A DNA stretch of 64,000 nucleotides from Pristionchus mayeri (taxonomy: Eukaryota > Nematoda > Chromadorea > Rhabditida > Neodiplogasteridae), in the NCBI GenBank assembly GCA_036245805.1, contig BTRK01000005.1, positions 27,137,469 through 27,201,468 on the forward strand. The letters run 5' to 3'. Shown one piece after another: positions 46,884-59,708 of the stretch. Under the pieces are notes generated by a model. The model searched no databases and had not been told where the DNA came from. It saw only the letters and a list, made by a program, of their open reading frames with translations. The stretch's first letter is position 1; each line of letters opens with the position of its first letter. The translations under genes and the position numbers were made by a program.

Positions 46884-49800
46884 TCACTGCATTCTCATTT
46901 GATAATCTCCGTTCTGAGTGACGTATCTGACCCAAGGAAGAGCCTGGTATCCACTCTTCTCTATGATCTTCAGATATCGCACCTGCAGCATTCCTGATGA
47001 ACGACAAGGAAGATCTCCTTAGCCCTCACCTGCAGTCCAGAAGTGGTGTAGTAGGGAATCTCGAACTTGACTGAGATGGGAGGTTTCCCTTCGACCTCCT
47101 CGGAGTGGATGGAGGGAAGCGAGAAGTGGGCACGCATCAGATACTCACGACCTCCTGTATCTCACTCTTCCCAGCTATTCATTATCTCCTCTGCTGTCAC
47201 ATGAATGGCCATCTCTTTCCACTGACCTGGGAAGCTCCGAATGGTCCACACGAATGAGTTCAGTTCAGGCACGTACTTCACTGATCCCACACTCGTCTTG
47301 AATCTGTACCAAATTAGTGATTAGAGACAGCTGGGTAATAAATCGGGTGCAGTACTCACTTGGGTGAATCTGCGTCACTTGGAACAGGAATAATCACTTC
47401 CACGTGATTCGCGATCGACTGACGTTTGAACTGAGATTTCGCCTGCAAATTATATAATTTGATTATCGATAAAAACAAAATTATCACAACCTGACATACA
47501 ATTAGTAAGTAAAAGCTCAATACAATTACTGGACGAATCTTTGCTCCAACGAATATAGTGCGCTCTATAGTATGCTTTGCAACGCGGTCACGCGTCGCGG
47601 CAACGAGAATTTTGTTTGTTGCCGACCGCCAATTCTCACATTCCTTCGGTAATGCTAATCTAATGTTTGATATTTAATGCCTATTATCCTCCAAGTATTG
47701 CACCAGAACACTATTTTACCGATGTGATATTTCAACTAAAACTCGTGAGGTGTTTATCGCATTTTTTCTCGCGAAAATACCTTTTCTAGTCATTTTTACG
47801 CAATTAAGATGCCCCCAAAAGCAAAGAAGGCGTGGAATGAGAAGAGTGCCCCTCCCACCGCCCTTCCTCCCTCTCCATCCAAGGATGCCCCTACTCCATC
47901 TATCGTGCACCCCAAGCACAAAGGCCGTGGTCGTCCTCTCAAGACAGTCGCTGCAACTGCTGTACCCAAGGAAGAAGAGGTTCAGCCAGAGAAGAGTCTC
48001 CCTCCTCCCCCCACTCCTCTTCGTCCTCTCCCCCTTCCCCCTCTTTCCTCCATCCCTCACTCTCCTACCACTCTCGATGCATCCAATGATGAACAGTCAG
48101 ACACCAACTCTCCATGCGACTCTTCCACTCAAGAGACAGAGATGGAATCGGCCAGGTGTCGTCCTCTCGTGGGAAAGACGCCCCTCACTGGTCGCAGAAA
48201 GATGAGCCAATTCATCCCGAGCAGCAGGACTCCTCGGTACTTCCATTCACTCGCTCGACAAGTGATCGCCCCAGTGAGGGCCATCCAGCTCTTCTCCCCC
48301 GATCTGCTATCGACGACGCCCATTCGACTGCCAGACCACCTCCCCCCTCCCTCCCTCTCCCCTCCCTCAGATGCCTCCCCACCAACTGGCAAGACTGCTA
48401 CCACTGCTGCTATCAAAGAAGAAGCGAAGACTACCGATAACAAGGAGATCAAGTTGAGAGAGGGATGGGGGTACAAGATAGGAGAGACCAAGTGGAGGGC
48501 AGTCTACGACCCCTCCAGGAAGTCCATTCCCAAGCTGCCTCCCACGGGTCCAGGAGACTATTCTGTCTCAGTCGAGAAGACGAGCGAGGGGGAGGAACCT
48601 CCCGTCTATCTCGTCGTCAATCCCATCGAGCCACCAACCACCCCACTATCTAAATCATCCAAGGTACAGCTGATCAATCATCTCTCTCCAACGCACTCTA
48701 CTCATTCAGAGACCGTGGCCTCGTCCTAAAAGAGAGATAGACTACATCAGAGAGAAGGACAGATTGGCAGCCGAAGCAGTGAAGAAGTGCTATGACGAGA
48801 GGTACAGTAGACTCCTTTAGCTCAATGTGGTAATCATTCCAGAATGGCGGAAGAATCCTCCTCCTCCATGTCTCCCCCTCTCCCTCTCGGTGCTCTAATC
48901 AAGATTATCTCAGAAGAGACAATGCAGATGCCCAATGAGCACGTCTACATCCATCCTACGTACACTCTTACAGTAAGGAATGAATACGGTAAAATAGGAA
49001 GGTTTATCGAGAAATGGCGCAGGCTGAGATCATCACTACCTTCCCTCTCGAGCAGGTTTCCCACTACCAGAAGAAGAAGTACAAGGAGGACCGTGAGTTT
49101 ATTGTGCAAAAAAGGTAACATGATCGATATTTTGAGATGTTGTGATCAGTACATCCGATCTGGAGGAGATCTACGGTGAGTCTCCCACTCCCCCTTCCTC
49201 TCTCAGTCTTTTCCTTCAGCTATCGTCCACAAGATACGTCGGAATAAACGGAGATGGGCTAAAGTCAAAGAGAGGTCAGCAGTCGATGAGGAGTACAGGG
49301 CGAAACAACGGGCAAAAAAGGTACTTAATATCCCCACTCCCCTTTGGTTTCCATTCATCTCTTCCAGATTCGAGCTTACGAAACAGAGAAGGCCAAGATG
49401 GCAGCGATGAGTGAAGAGGAGAGGAAGCAGCATAACAGAAGGAAGTGGGAGGTCAATCTATCACCCCCATTCCATCTATTATCTCTCTCATTACAGTACG
49501 AAAAGGCAAAGCGTCTCGAGAAGGATCCCGAGCAGATGGCCAAGTACGGTAGTGCCCCACCCCACTCTCCTCTCTCTCCACTATTGCAGACAACAGCGAA
49601 AGGAGGAGCGTCGTCTGGCGAATCTGGCCAAGTACAAGACTCTCCTGGCAGAAGGAATCGAGGACCCTGAAGAGGTGCACTCCCTCCCTTCCACCAACCA
49701 TCTAATCTGCCTCCCCCTTCTCAGAAACGTCGCATCCAACGTCGGCTTCGTGTAGCTGAGAGGACTCCCGAAGAGAGAATGGAGTGGATGAAAAGAGACG

Positions 49801-52800
49801 TGGTACGGTAGATGGAGAGAGTAGATGATAGTGAACCCCATCCCATCTCAGGAATATGCCCGTCGGAAGAAAGAACGATTGAAGAATATGAGTAAGGAGG
49901 AATTAGCGAAGATGGAGGAGGAGAAGGTGAGTGATACCTAGGAGATCAAAGATCAATCAGAATGAGGACAGAGGATGAAGAAGGAGAAGAAGGCTGCACT
50001 CGCTTTACTCACTCCCAAGGAGAGAATGAGAGCACAGCAGAAGGAGTACGAGGCTAGATACAAGGTGAGATTCCTACCCTCCCTCCCACTCACCTTATCA
50101 CGGCCCGTTAAAACCTCCGGGGTCAGAGCCGCAACGCGTAAGAAATGCGCGTGGAGTTCGCTGTAGCGAAATAATAATAATCCTAGGATTAATATTGGGT
50201 GAGTGTTCAATTTTTGGTTTAAAAAATATTATTTGTTTATATAATCTATTCCGCAGAAGCACAACGAATATTAATATTTCAAAAAAAGGTATACATGTAC
50301 GTCATTTAGGCGAAAAAAATGGACAAAACTATGTTAGCTTTCGTACTCGCTGTCTTCAAATCGACAGAAGTCACTTCATTAAATATGTCTGGTCGTGAAT
50401 TTACCATGTATACATTCTTACATACATGCCTCATAAAAGTTAGGTTCGAAAAAATATAAATAATTTGATATACGTTAGTAAAACAGTCTAAAATGTCGTT
50501 TTGGATAGTTTTAAAAGAAATTTAAAAAGCGACAGAACTTGTTTGATTGCCACATTTACGCTAAATCGAGTATATATATGGATGCATAACGCAAGCGCCT
50601 ATAAAAGTTAGGTTTGCATTAATTTAAAAAAAATTATTTTTTAAATAAAAAATCGAAAACTTCCAAAACAAGCGAAGTCCAGGTGCAGAGCCGGCACATG
50701 TTTTGTTAAAATTCATACAAATTATACCGTATTTTCTGCACTCCCAACAAAATATTTTATTCGTGAACTGGTCCGCGTCATGGCCGCAACGCGGTTGTCT
50801 GACCGGACTCTTTTTCCACTGTTTAACGGGCCGTGCTTATGAGGAATTGATGTGACAGGCGAAGAAGATGGGAAAGGAACAGACGGAAGGAAGAGGACAA
50901 GCAGTCTCCCCCACTAAGAGAAGTGTGAAGAAGAGGAGAGTGGAGAAGGAAGAAGAAGTGGATGATGGAGATGATCACTTCCCATTCCATGACTACGACG
51001 AGAATCAGATGGCCGTCGAGGTGAGGAAAAGATCAAAGATCACTCGTCCCTTCTCCTTCCAGTCCATCTCCTTCCCCTCTCCCGATCGTCGTTCATCCCT
51101 CCCTGCACCTGCCAATACTCACTCCTCTCGTCACAACAACGAAGATGTCGAGATGGCAGGTAAGAATGCCTTCTTGCTCTACCGTAATCGTTCGTATCGG
51201 TGCAGGACCCTCTCGCTCTCACTACGAACAGAGATACGGAGGGGATATCGAGGCAGAGATCATTCAACTGCAGAAGGAAGCAGCCTGGTCGGATAAAGCC
51301 ATCCACAACTCGAGGGTCGAAGTGGAGAGACTGAGAGAGGAGGTACCACTTACACCCCCTCCAACCCCTATCTCTCTCTCCAGGCGGAGAGTCTCGAATC
51401 GGCCATCGACGAGGAGCTTCGGGTTCAGAGAGAGAGGAAGAGGAGAATCGCCCATCTCACTACCATTTGGAGAGAAGACCACGGAGAGGACAGCCAGGGA
51501 TAGAGGGGAGAGAATGCCCTATTAGAACCACCAATAGACTGAATCCACAACTTATCCACTCATCCCGCACTCCATTGTTGACCAAGTTGTTACCTAGATC
51601 GTCATCTCGACGCATTGCAGTTATTCTTTGCTAATAAACAAACAAAATGGGATACTCGTGATATCTGAGAGGGTGTTACCTTGACCATGTACTCCACTCT
51701 TCCTCGATACTTCTCAACCACTGCTTCCACCCAGATCAGCGGTTTCACCTCAATCGGTAAAGATTATGGAGAAGGAGTGGCATCGAGGATACAAATTAAT
51801 TGAAATCATTGTGCCTGACACTATTTTAGTTAAATTGAAATTTATAATCGGCAATGGCCATTAGTAGACGAACCTGTGTGGTCAATCGGTAACTCATGAG
51901 CTCGAATTCTCCATCAGGAGGAATGAAAGAAATAGTGCGTTCTGCGTCGAATCTGAATGCGGTCAAATTTAAATAAGGGAAATTCAGACAGATCGAATTA
52001 AGTCTTGAAAAAAGCTCCAACTGATGAAATACTTGATGGCACCTCGATTTAGAACAGCTGAGATGGTTGACCAACCTGCTGAGTCTGACACACTGGTGGA
52101 ACTTGACATCCTCCAGTTCGACTCCCTTCGCTGCTCCTCCCGTTCTCCCTGCAACACACTCTCACTCTCATCAATTCCCGCCCTGCCTTCTCAAATATCC
52201 GACAGCATTTGACAATATCTGAGGTTAGTACTCGCGAATCTCACAATAATCAAATCGACACAATTCTTCTTCCAATCAGACCTTGACTACACTTACGTCC
52301 TCCCTGTCCCGCCTGTTGGAATATCACTTTGTCGTTCAGTCCCAATCTCAATTCGGGCATTCCACTCAGCACCACTCTCATCCGAATCGATCCCACAATC
52401 TCCGATCGAAGTACCGTACCAGACGCATTCGCCTGTAGATCAAAGCACTCCACGAGGGAACGATAAGTAACTCGAATCGATTAAATTATGCAATCAGACA
52501 CATCAACATCACTGGACAGTACAGTATGCTCGGACCAAATCAATAATCTAGACAATACAGCAAGATCAAAATGCCGAACCAGCATGTTGACACTCTCGAT
52601 GACGTCCAGGAAGACCTCGTTCTTACGATATTTGATACCTTCCGATCTGTAAATGACATCTCAGTTGAAGGTCCTTCATATCTCATATATGTTCCACCAG
52701 GCATGCGAATGTTGATGAAGGAGTGATGGGGTACCTCCAGGAGACAGCATTGGTGACTGCCATCGGAGGACGAGGGGCGACCTCCAGTCGATGACCCTCC

Positions 52801-54806
52801 TGAGTGATGAATCTGCAAGCAACCCAGGACCATCACACTACCATCACATCTTCCTATGCGATTCCACAATGCATAAAATGCGGCAAATAGCGAATAGTGG
52901 GAGACGAGTAAGGGAGTAAAAGGCGATAAAAGGATGCTCACTCTTGCAGTATCTTGCTCTCCGTCGTCTGGGGATAACCAAAGTCCATCATCTCATCGAA
53001 GAGTTCGAAGATGCACACAAAATTGTCACGCACGGATTCCTCCTCGAGGTCTGCGAGATCAAAGATCATTTACAATCCACGTTCATACGGGAAGAAATTG
53101 AGATGCGAAGACGATTATTAATCGTATCCGTTCGCGAATACGAAAGGAATTCATGGAAATTATTATCGAAATTATAGAGTCCAAATGATAAACTGAACCT
53201 TTGAAGTACTCGCAGAATACTTCAACTGCCTTGTAGAGATAAGAGAGAACGAGGGCGACGTTCGTGTTCTTCTTCGAGATTGAAACCACTGAGGAAATTC
53301 ATTCCACTCATTTCCAATGGGGGCACCACTTTAGAACTCTACAGTGGGTGAAATATGTAATGAATTCTCCGAATTCATTAGAATTCAAAACAAGGAGTTC
53401 TAAAATGAGCAGTTCTACAGTGATACTAGAATGACCATTCCTATCCCAGATACCATCTAGTAATGAATACAGATAGGCAATCTGTAAAATAAGAGAGAAA
53501 CTTGAACTAAGAAGGGATGATGACTGACAGTATACATTCATGTGCTTGATGAATACGTAGCTGACTCCGTGGTGGGTGATTATGGGTGAGTGGACTCCCT
53601 CGTCCTCCTTCTCCACCACCAGGGGCATGAATCTGCACACATCAACTGGCCATTCTCACTCCAAACTTGTTTTTGAGAGGAAAGTATGTCTGATAAGCGA
53701 ACAACGATGAATAAACGGACATGCTGTTTCTAAAATATTATGTTGGTGCGAAAGTTTCTGACTATTTATTTTTCATAATTTCTCCTAGCCTATTTCGATT
53801 GCCTGCAATTCCTCTATAGTTTTAGTGACGTCAGTAGTGGTGGAGTAACGGAAAACATTAACATTGTATATATCGGTTATTGAACGTGAGAACATTATTT
53901 TCAAATCGAAACTGCCGAAAATGGTGTTTTTCGGTGTTTTTGAATGAACTCAACTTCTCAAATATTTGAGACCTCCTGAATTAGCCCAACATATATGTAG
54001 TAGGGCAAGAGTTGCTTGTTCAGTTAAGCGTGAAAAAGCCGATCTTCATTGCGAGTGAGAAGAGAGAAACACCAAAAACTGCTGATTTCGATGTTTAGAT
54101 TTCTAAATCGCGGCCCCGAAATATCCTAATTACCTATTGATTGATGAATCTGTTCCTAAATATAAATGTGTTCTAAGATAGGAAGGTAGAAAATAATGAA
54201 CCACTATTGAGCTCTCAAGGTCGATCTATACGAGTACCGTGCCAGAAAATATAAAACAAGCATGTTCCAATTAGCGTAGTTTACTGATTTGGCCAAAATG
54301 TTAAGCGGGAAGTCAGGGGACCAGAATTTCTGAAGAATCAAATTATATGCCTGTGTAATAGGCTTCTCAATAATCCTTAACGTTTGTCTCAATCTCATTT
54401 GTCCTTGGAGTTACGATCAATTGAATAGTATTGAAAATTAAGAACAATTTAGAGTTTGACTGTGAATAGTGTCATCCTTGCTGATCGAATTGGCCCGATA
54501 TTGTATCGCGTAAAAAGTATTCCCAAGCCTTCATCAACTATGAATAATCATTAGTTGATTGGCTGAATGAGATGGACCGGGTAGGTCAAAATGCCCGAAC
54601 ATGAAAATAGTCAGAAACTTTCGCACCAACCTAATAAGAGGGAATGGGAAAAACTGACTTCTCAATGACGGACATCTCGATGTCTCCTCGATAGTTACGA
54701 GATATGATCACCTGAGGAGTTGATCATGTTGAATACAAGATAACTGAAATCGAAGAGCACTCACATTTCCCTTGAGATCGAGGATGAATACTGCCGAGGT
54801 GGCCAT
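46884..54806 (-). CDS. AP1M1: AP-1 complex medium (mu1) subunit
   Basis: Mu chain of the clathrin adaptor AP-1, which selects Tyr-based sorting signals at the trans-Golgi and endosomes. The start ATG is at 54804-54806 (MATSAVFILDLKGN), then VIISRNYRGDIEMSVIEK and FMPLVVEKEDEGVHSPI (to 53560); the longin-like half continues to LFDEMMDFGYPQTTESK. The signal-binding half has VLRSEIVGSIRMRVVLSGMP with ELRLGLNDKV (52440-52320), RTISFIPPDGEFELMSYRL, VKPLIWVEAVVEKY (to 51681), then after a 4.2-kb intron AKSQFKRQSIANHVEVIIPV (47443 on), YLMRAHFSLPS, KPPISVKFEIPYYTTSGLQV and the C-terminus VRYVTQNGDYQMRMQ, stop 46884-46886. It is collinear with animal mu1 and of normal length. C. elegans has two mu1 genes (unc-101, apm-1); which is the orthologue is not decided. 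One intron holds a mariner-type element and another a whole gene. Confidence 0.95.
47809..51503 (+). CDS. Nested gene: lysine/acid-rich coiled-coil protein with an AT-hook
   Basis: Complete gene inside the 4.2-kb intron of AP-1 mu, on the opposite strand. The first exon (47809-about 48663) starts MPPKAKKAWNEKSAPP and carries a typical AT-hook (KGRGRPLK) near residue 47, Pro-rich sequence and a segment GWGYKIGETKWRAVYDPSRK that faintly recalls MBD/TAM domains. About twelve short exons follow, including EIDYIREKDRLAAEAVKKC, VHKIRRNKRRWAKVKERSAV, EERRLANLAKYKTLLAEGIE and PEERMEWMKRDVEYARRKK: long charged helices. Exon 50862-51020 has a basic nuclear-localisation-like SPTKRSVKKRRVEKE. It ends with a coiled coil and stop TAG 51501-51503. 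About 700 residues. A nuclear DNA-associated role is inferred from the AT-hook and charge only; no family was recognised. Confidence 0.8.
50099..50835. mobile_element. DNA transposon (737 bases) with CACGGCCCGTTAAA ends
   Basis: Terminal inverted repeats CACGGCCCGTTAAA at both ends, with further matching sub-terminal blocks (CCGG..GTCAG and CCGCAACGCG), flanked by an exact 5-base duplication CTTAT (50094-50098 and 50836-50840). The interior is AT-rich with no recognisable transposase, so it is non-autonomous. It sits in an intron of the nested gene, between exons ending near 50063 and starting at 50862. A 5-base duplication with CAC ends fits few superfamilies (Transib-like is one), but this is not settled. 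Confidence 0.85.
53738..54634. mobile_element. Mariner-type element, degenerate
   Basis: The ends are inverted copies of TTAKGTTGGTGCGAAAG (K: T on the left, G on the right) continuing TTTCTGACTATTT, flanked by TA on both sides. This is the layout of mariner-family terminal repeats. The 897-base length is shorter than a full mariner and no intact transposase frame exists; a 64-residue - strand frame (54398-54204) with a WSPDFPLN stretch might be a remnant. Lies in the second intron of AP-1 mu. Confidence 0.8.
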
Positions 54807-56359
54807 CCTTCTTCTGACTACCCTATCTCTTCGATCTACTGTATCCCAACAATTCTCCTGGATTAGCGCACCTCAAAATTGTATTGCACTTGATTCGAAG
54901 CAATGATCAAGTGGTAATGTGAACACGACAGACAGGCACTCCTGCAGAAGCCCAGATCGGGGTAACAATAGTAGTTAATGGTATCGGAAGCAGAGCTAAA
55001 GCAGGTAAGCCATACCCTTAGACTGCAGAACCCTCAGACATACTAAGGAACATTTTAGCCTAAATACTCAATCCCCTAAATACTTAATGTCGCTGTATTA
55101 GCGTCTTTTCGAATGTCTGCTGGAATTATGCCTAATCCCAAAGCGGCACTTCGCTGCTTCCTTCCGTGTGTAGGCTAAACAGTATGACAAACCAAACATG
55201 TCTAAGGGTTCGGCAGTTTCAAGGTACGACTTACCTGACTGGGGTCTACTCCTGACACCACTATTGTTACCCCGATCTGGGCTTCTGCAGGAGTGCCGAG
55301 AAGAGTCCTTCTCGTAGAGAGGGAGAAGATATCCGAATGTGCGGGTGTCAGCAAGGATGAAATGCCGTATGCAATAGCAGGAAGGGAGGAAGAGTGGACT
55401 ACAGGGAAGGAACCAGCCTAGGGCCAGAGCATGAGCCAATCGATTGACCCTCGCTCTGTATCAATACACGAGCCCACGCCAACTCCTCACTAATACTGAG
55501 TCACTATCTCTCTACTCTCCCTCTCTCTCATGTCACTTCTTCTTCGGACACACTCTTCATTATCTGCACTCCCACTTTTACAATGATAATCTTCCAATTC
55601 GAACAAAAAATAACAAGGGAGTATATTCAGGTGCCTAATCGAGTGATAACACATGTCAAAGATCAATAGTTCATTCGCATGCTACAAATATTATTAATTC
55701 AAGCTTCGTTTTTTCGTTCCGAAACAGCCACGTGTAAGCTCAGCCATGATTATGAAATGACACAAACTCAATCGATACCGCAAACAATTAATGGGTTACG
55801 ATGTCAAACGTGAGATGAATAGAGAAGAATCGAACAAACTTCGAAGAAATTCGCCATGCTGACAGCCGGGAATGTATGATTGGAACTAGCGCGCGGCTCT
55901 TTCACTCTCTACACATGGAAGAGTCTCTGTTTAGTGAGAGGGAAAAGAGACGGAGAGAAGGGAACGAGCGGATACCGTATGACGCCCAGGTAAGGAATAC
56001 ACACAAAGGAATTCAGCATGTAAAATGTCTGTTCGATCGCTATGATGGTCCGTCTGCTTCTATTTGCATAGAAATTGTGTTGGAGGTACAGCTATGCATG
56101 TAGGGTGAACATGATTGTGCATCTTTGGAAGGAGAAACTGAGGTGACCAGATTTATAAAATCTCAGTCTGTCATAAATGATAAGTACAACAAGATAAGTG
56201 CACAAATAACAATTGTAGTCTACTCATGACGAAAAAATACATAACGAAATTGGAGCAATTTGTGAACATATGGAATTGATAAAGTTTGATATCGGTCATC
56301 GTGAGATGCGCGCAAGAATTATTCAGGCTTGGGCACAACCAATAGAGGCAGCACCGTAC
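54807..56359. other. Intergenic region between AP-1 mu and AHCY genes
   Basis: Should hold the AP-1 mu promoter and the AHCY 3' UTR. Apart from the foldback repeat at 54935-55298 nothing was recognised; the open frames show no family pattern. Confidence 0.5.
54935..55298. repeat. Foldback (long inverted) repeat
   Basis: The outer 37 bases on each side (54935-54971 and 55262-55298) are exact reverse complements, starting GGCACTCCTGCAGAAGCCC. Pairing continues inward imperfectly for about 100 more bases, with shared blocks such as CAGGTAAG, GAACCCT(T/C)AGACAT and TTTAGCCTA. No target duplication was evident. Confidence 0.8.
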
Positions 56360-58695
<2,336 letters not shown>

Positions 58696-59708
58696 CTTTG
58701 CAAATGAGAAGAGTAGCCGGGGTACCCTGAAAAGAAGTCCTTTAGTAGATAATGCACTGAGTTAGCACACACAGTGATAGTGAGCAGATAAGGGTAGATA
58801 AGGAAGGTTAGTAAGTTGGAGAAGAGAGAATTTGAGTACGCTCCTATTTAATCTGTTCTCGCCTTTTAAACAGTTTGCTATTCGGTTTTTAGAGCTTGCA
58901 TGACAAAATCGAAAATCTAGATCCTTAGTTAGATGGATAAGCGCCGTCTATAGAATAAATGCGCGGAAAATCAAGTTGAATCAAAGAAAAACAAAACCTA
59001 TAAAAATTTAGGCCAACAATTATTTTTTTGAAACTACCGTAGTTGGTCTTAAATCCGGTTTTCCATCTATTACTGATTGACATATTATAACTACCGTATT
59101 CCTACAGTAGCCCTTTTGGTAAATCATTTTTTTGTAGAATTTCATCATTCTGTTGCTATTCCATTGTTAGTCATATTCATCAGAGGAGAGGGGCATGGAG
59201 AGATTAGCCGCTCTTCCTACGGCGAATTTCATCAAGAAAGGGACCCTCTTTTATACCGACCGATTTTGTATGTCTGTCGGGAGCTCTCTGTCCTTCACTC
59301 ACTCTCTCCTTTGTCATCGCCGTGTCGTATCACACTATGGAATGGCGTGTGATGCGTGGAAAGAACTTTCGAGATGCGCCCTTTAGAGAGTGTGCGAAGA
59401 GAGGAGAGAGCAGAGATAGAGAGTAGAGTGGGTCGTGTCTATAGATGAGAAGATAGAGGAATAGTGAACGAGTGGCTGGCCATCGTACTATCGAACCATA
59501 CAGTGAGAAAGCCATCTCATTAGCTACTCTTGCCCTTTTAGTGGTCAGTCACTGTGTTCGAGATCATTCCGGCTCTGCCATCATTTGTCATCTTATTTTC
59601 TCCAATACTATTGTATTTAAATTAACTCCTTGAGTTTATCAGAACAAAAAGGGAATAGGAAGAGTGGGATCGGTAATGGAGCGTTGACGTCACTCGCTGT
59701 CGTTAATC
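58696..59708. other. Intergenic region between AHCY and Argonaute genes
   Basis: Holds the AHCY promoter and the Argonaute 3' UTR, both genes being on -. AT-rich near AHCY. Two TACCGTA heptamers lie near 59036 and 59093. Nothing else was recognised. Confidence 0.5.

Noticed and set aside
55225..55300. ACTTACCTG followed by a stem-loop, resembling the 5' end of U1 snRNA on +
   Set aside because: Beyond the 9-base match the U1 stem-loops and an Sm-binding AATTTTTGG-type site are missing, and the sequence is one arm of the foldback repeat.
55098..55439. 113-residue frame on - resembling a retroelement
   Set aside because: It spans one arm of the foldback repeat and shows no reverse transcriptase, nuclease or transposase motif.
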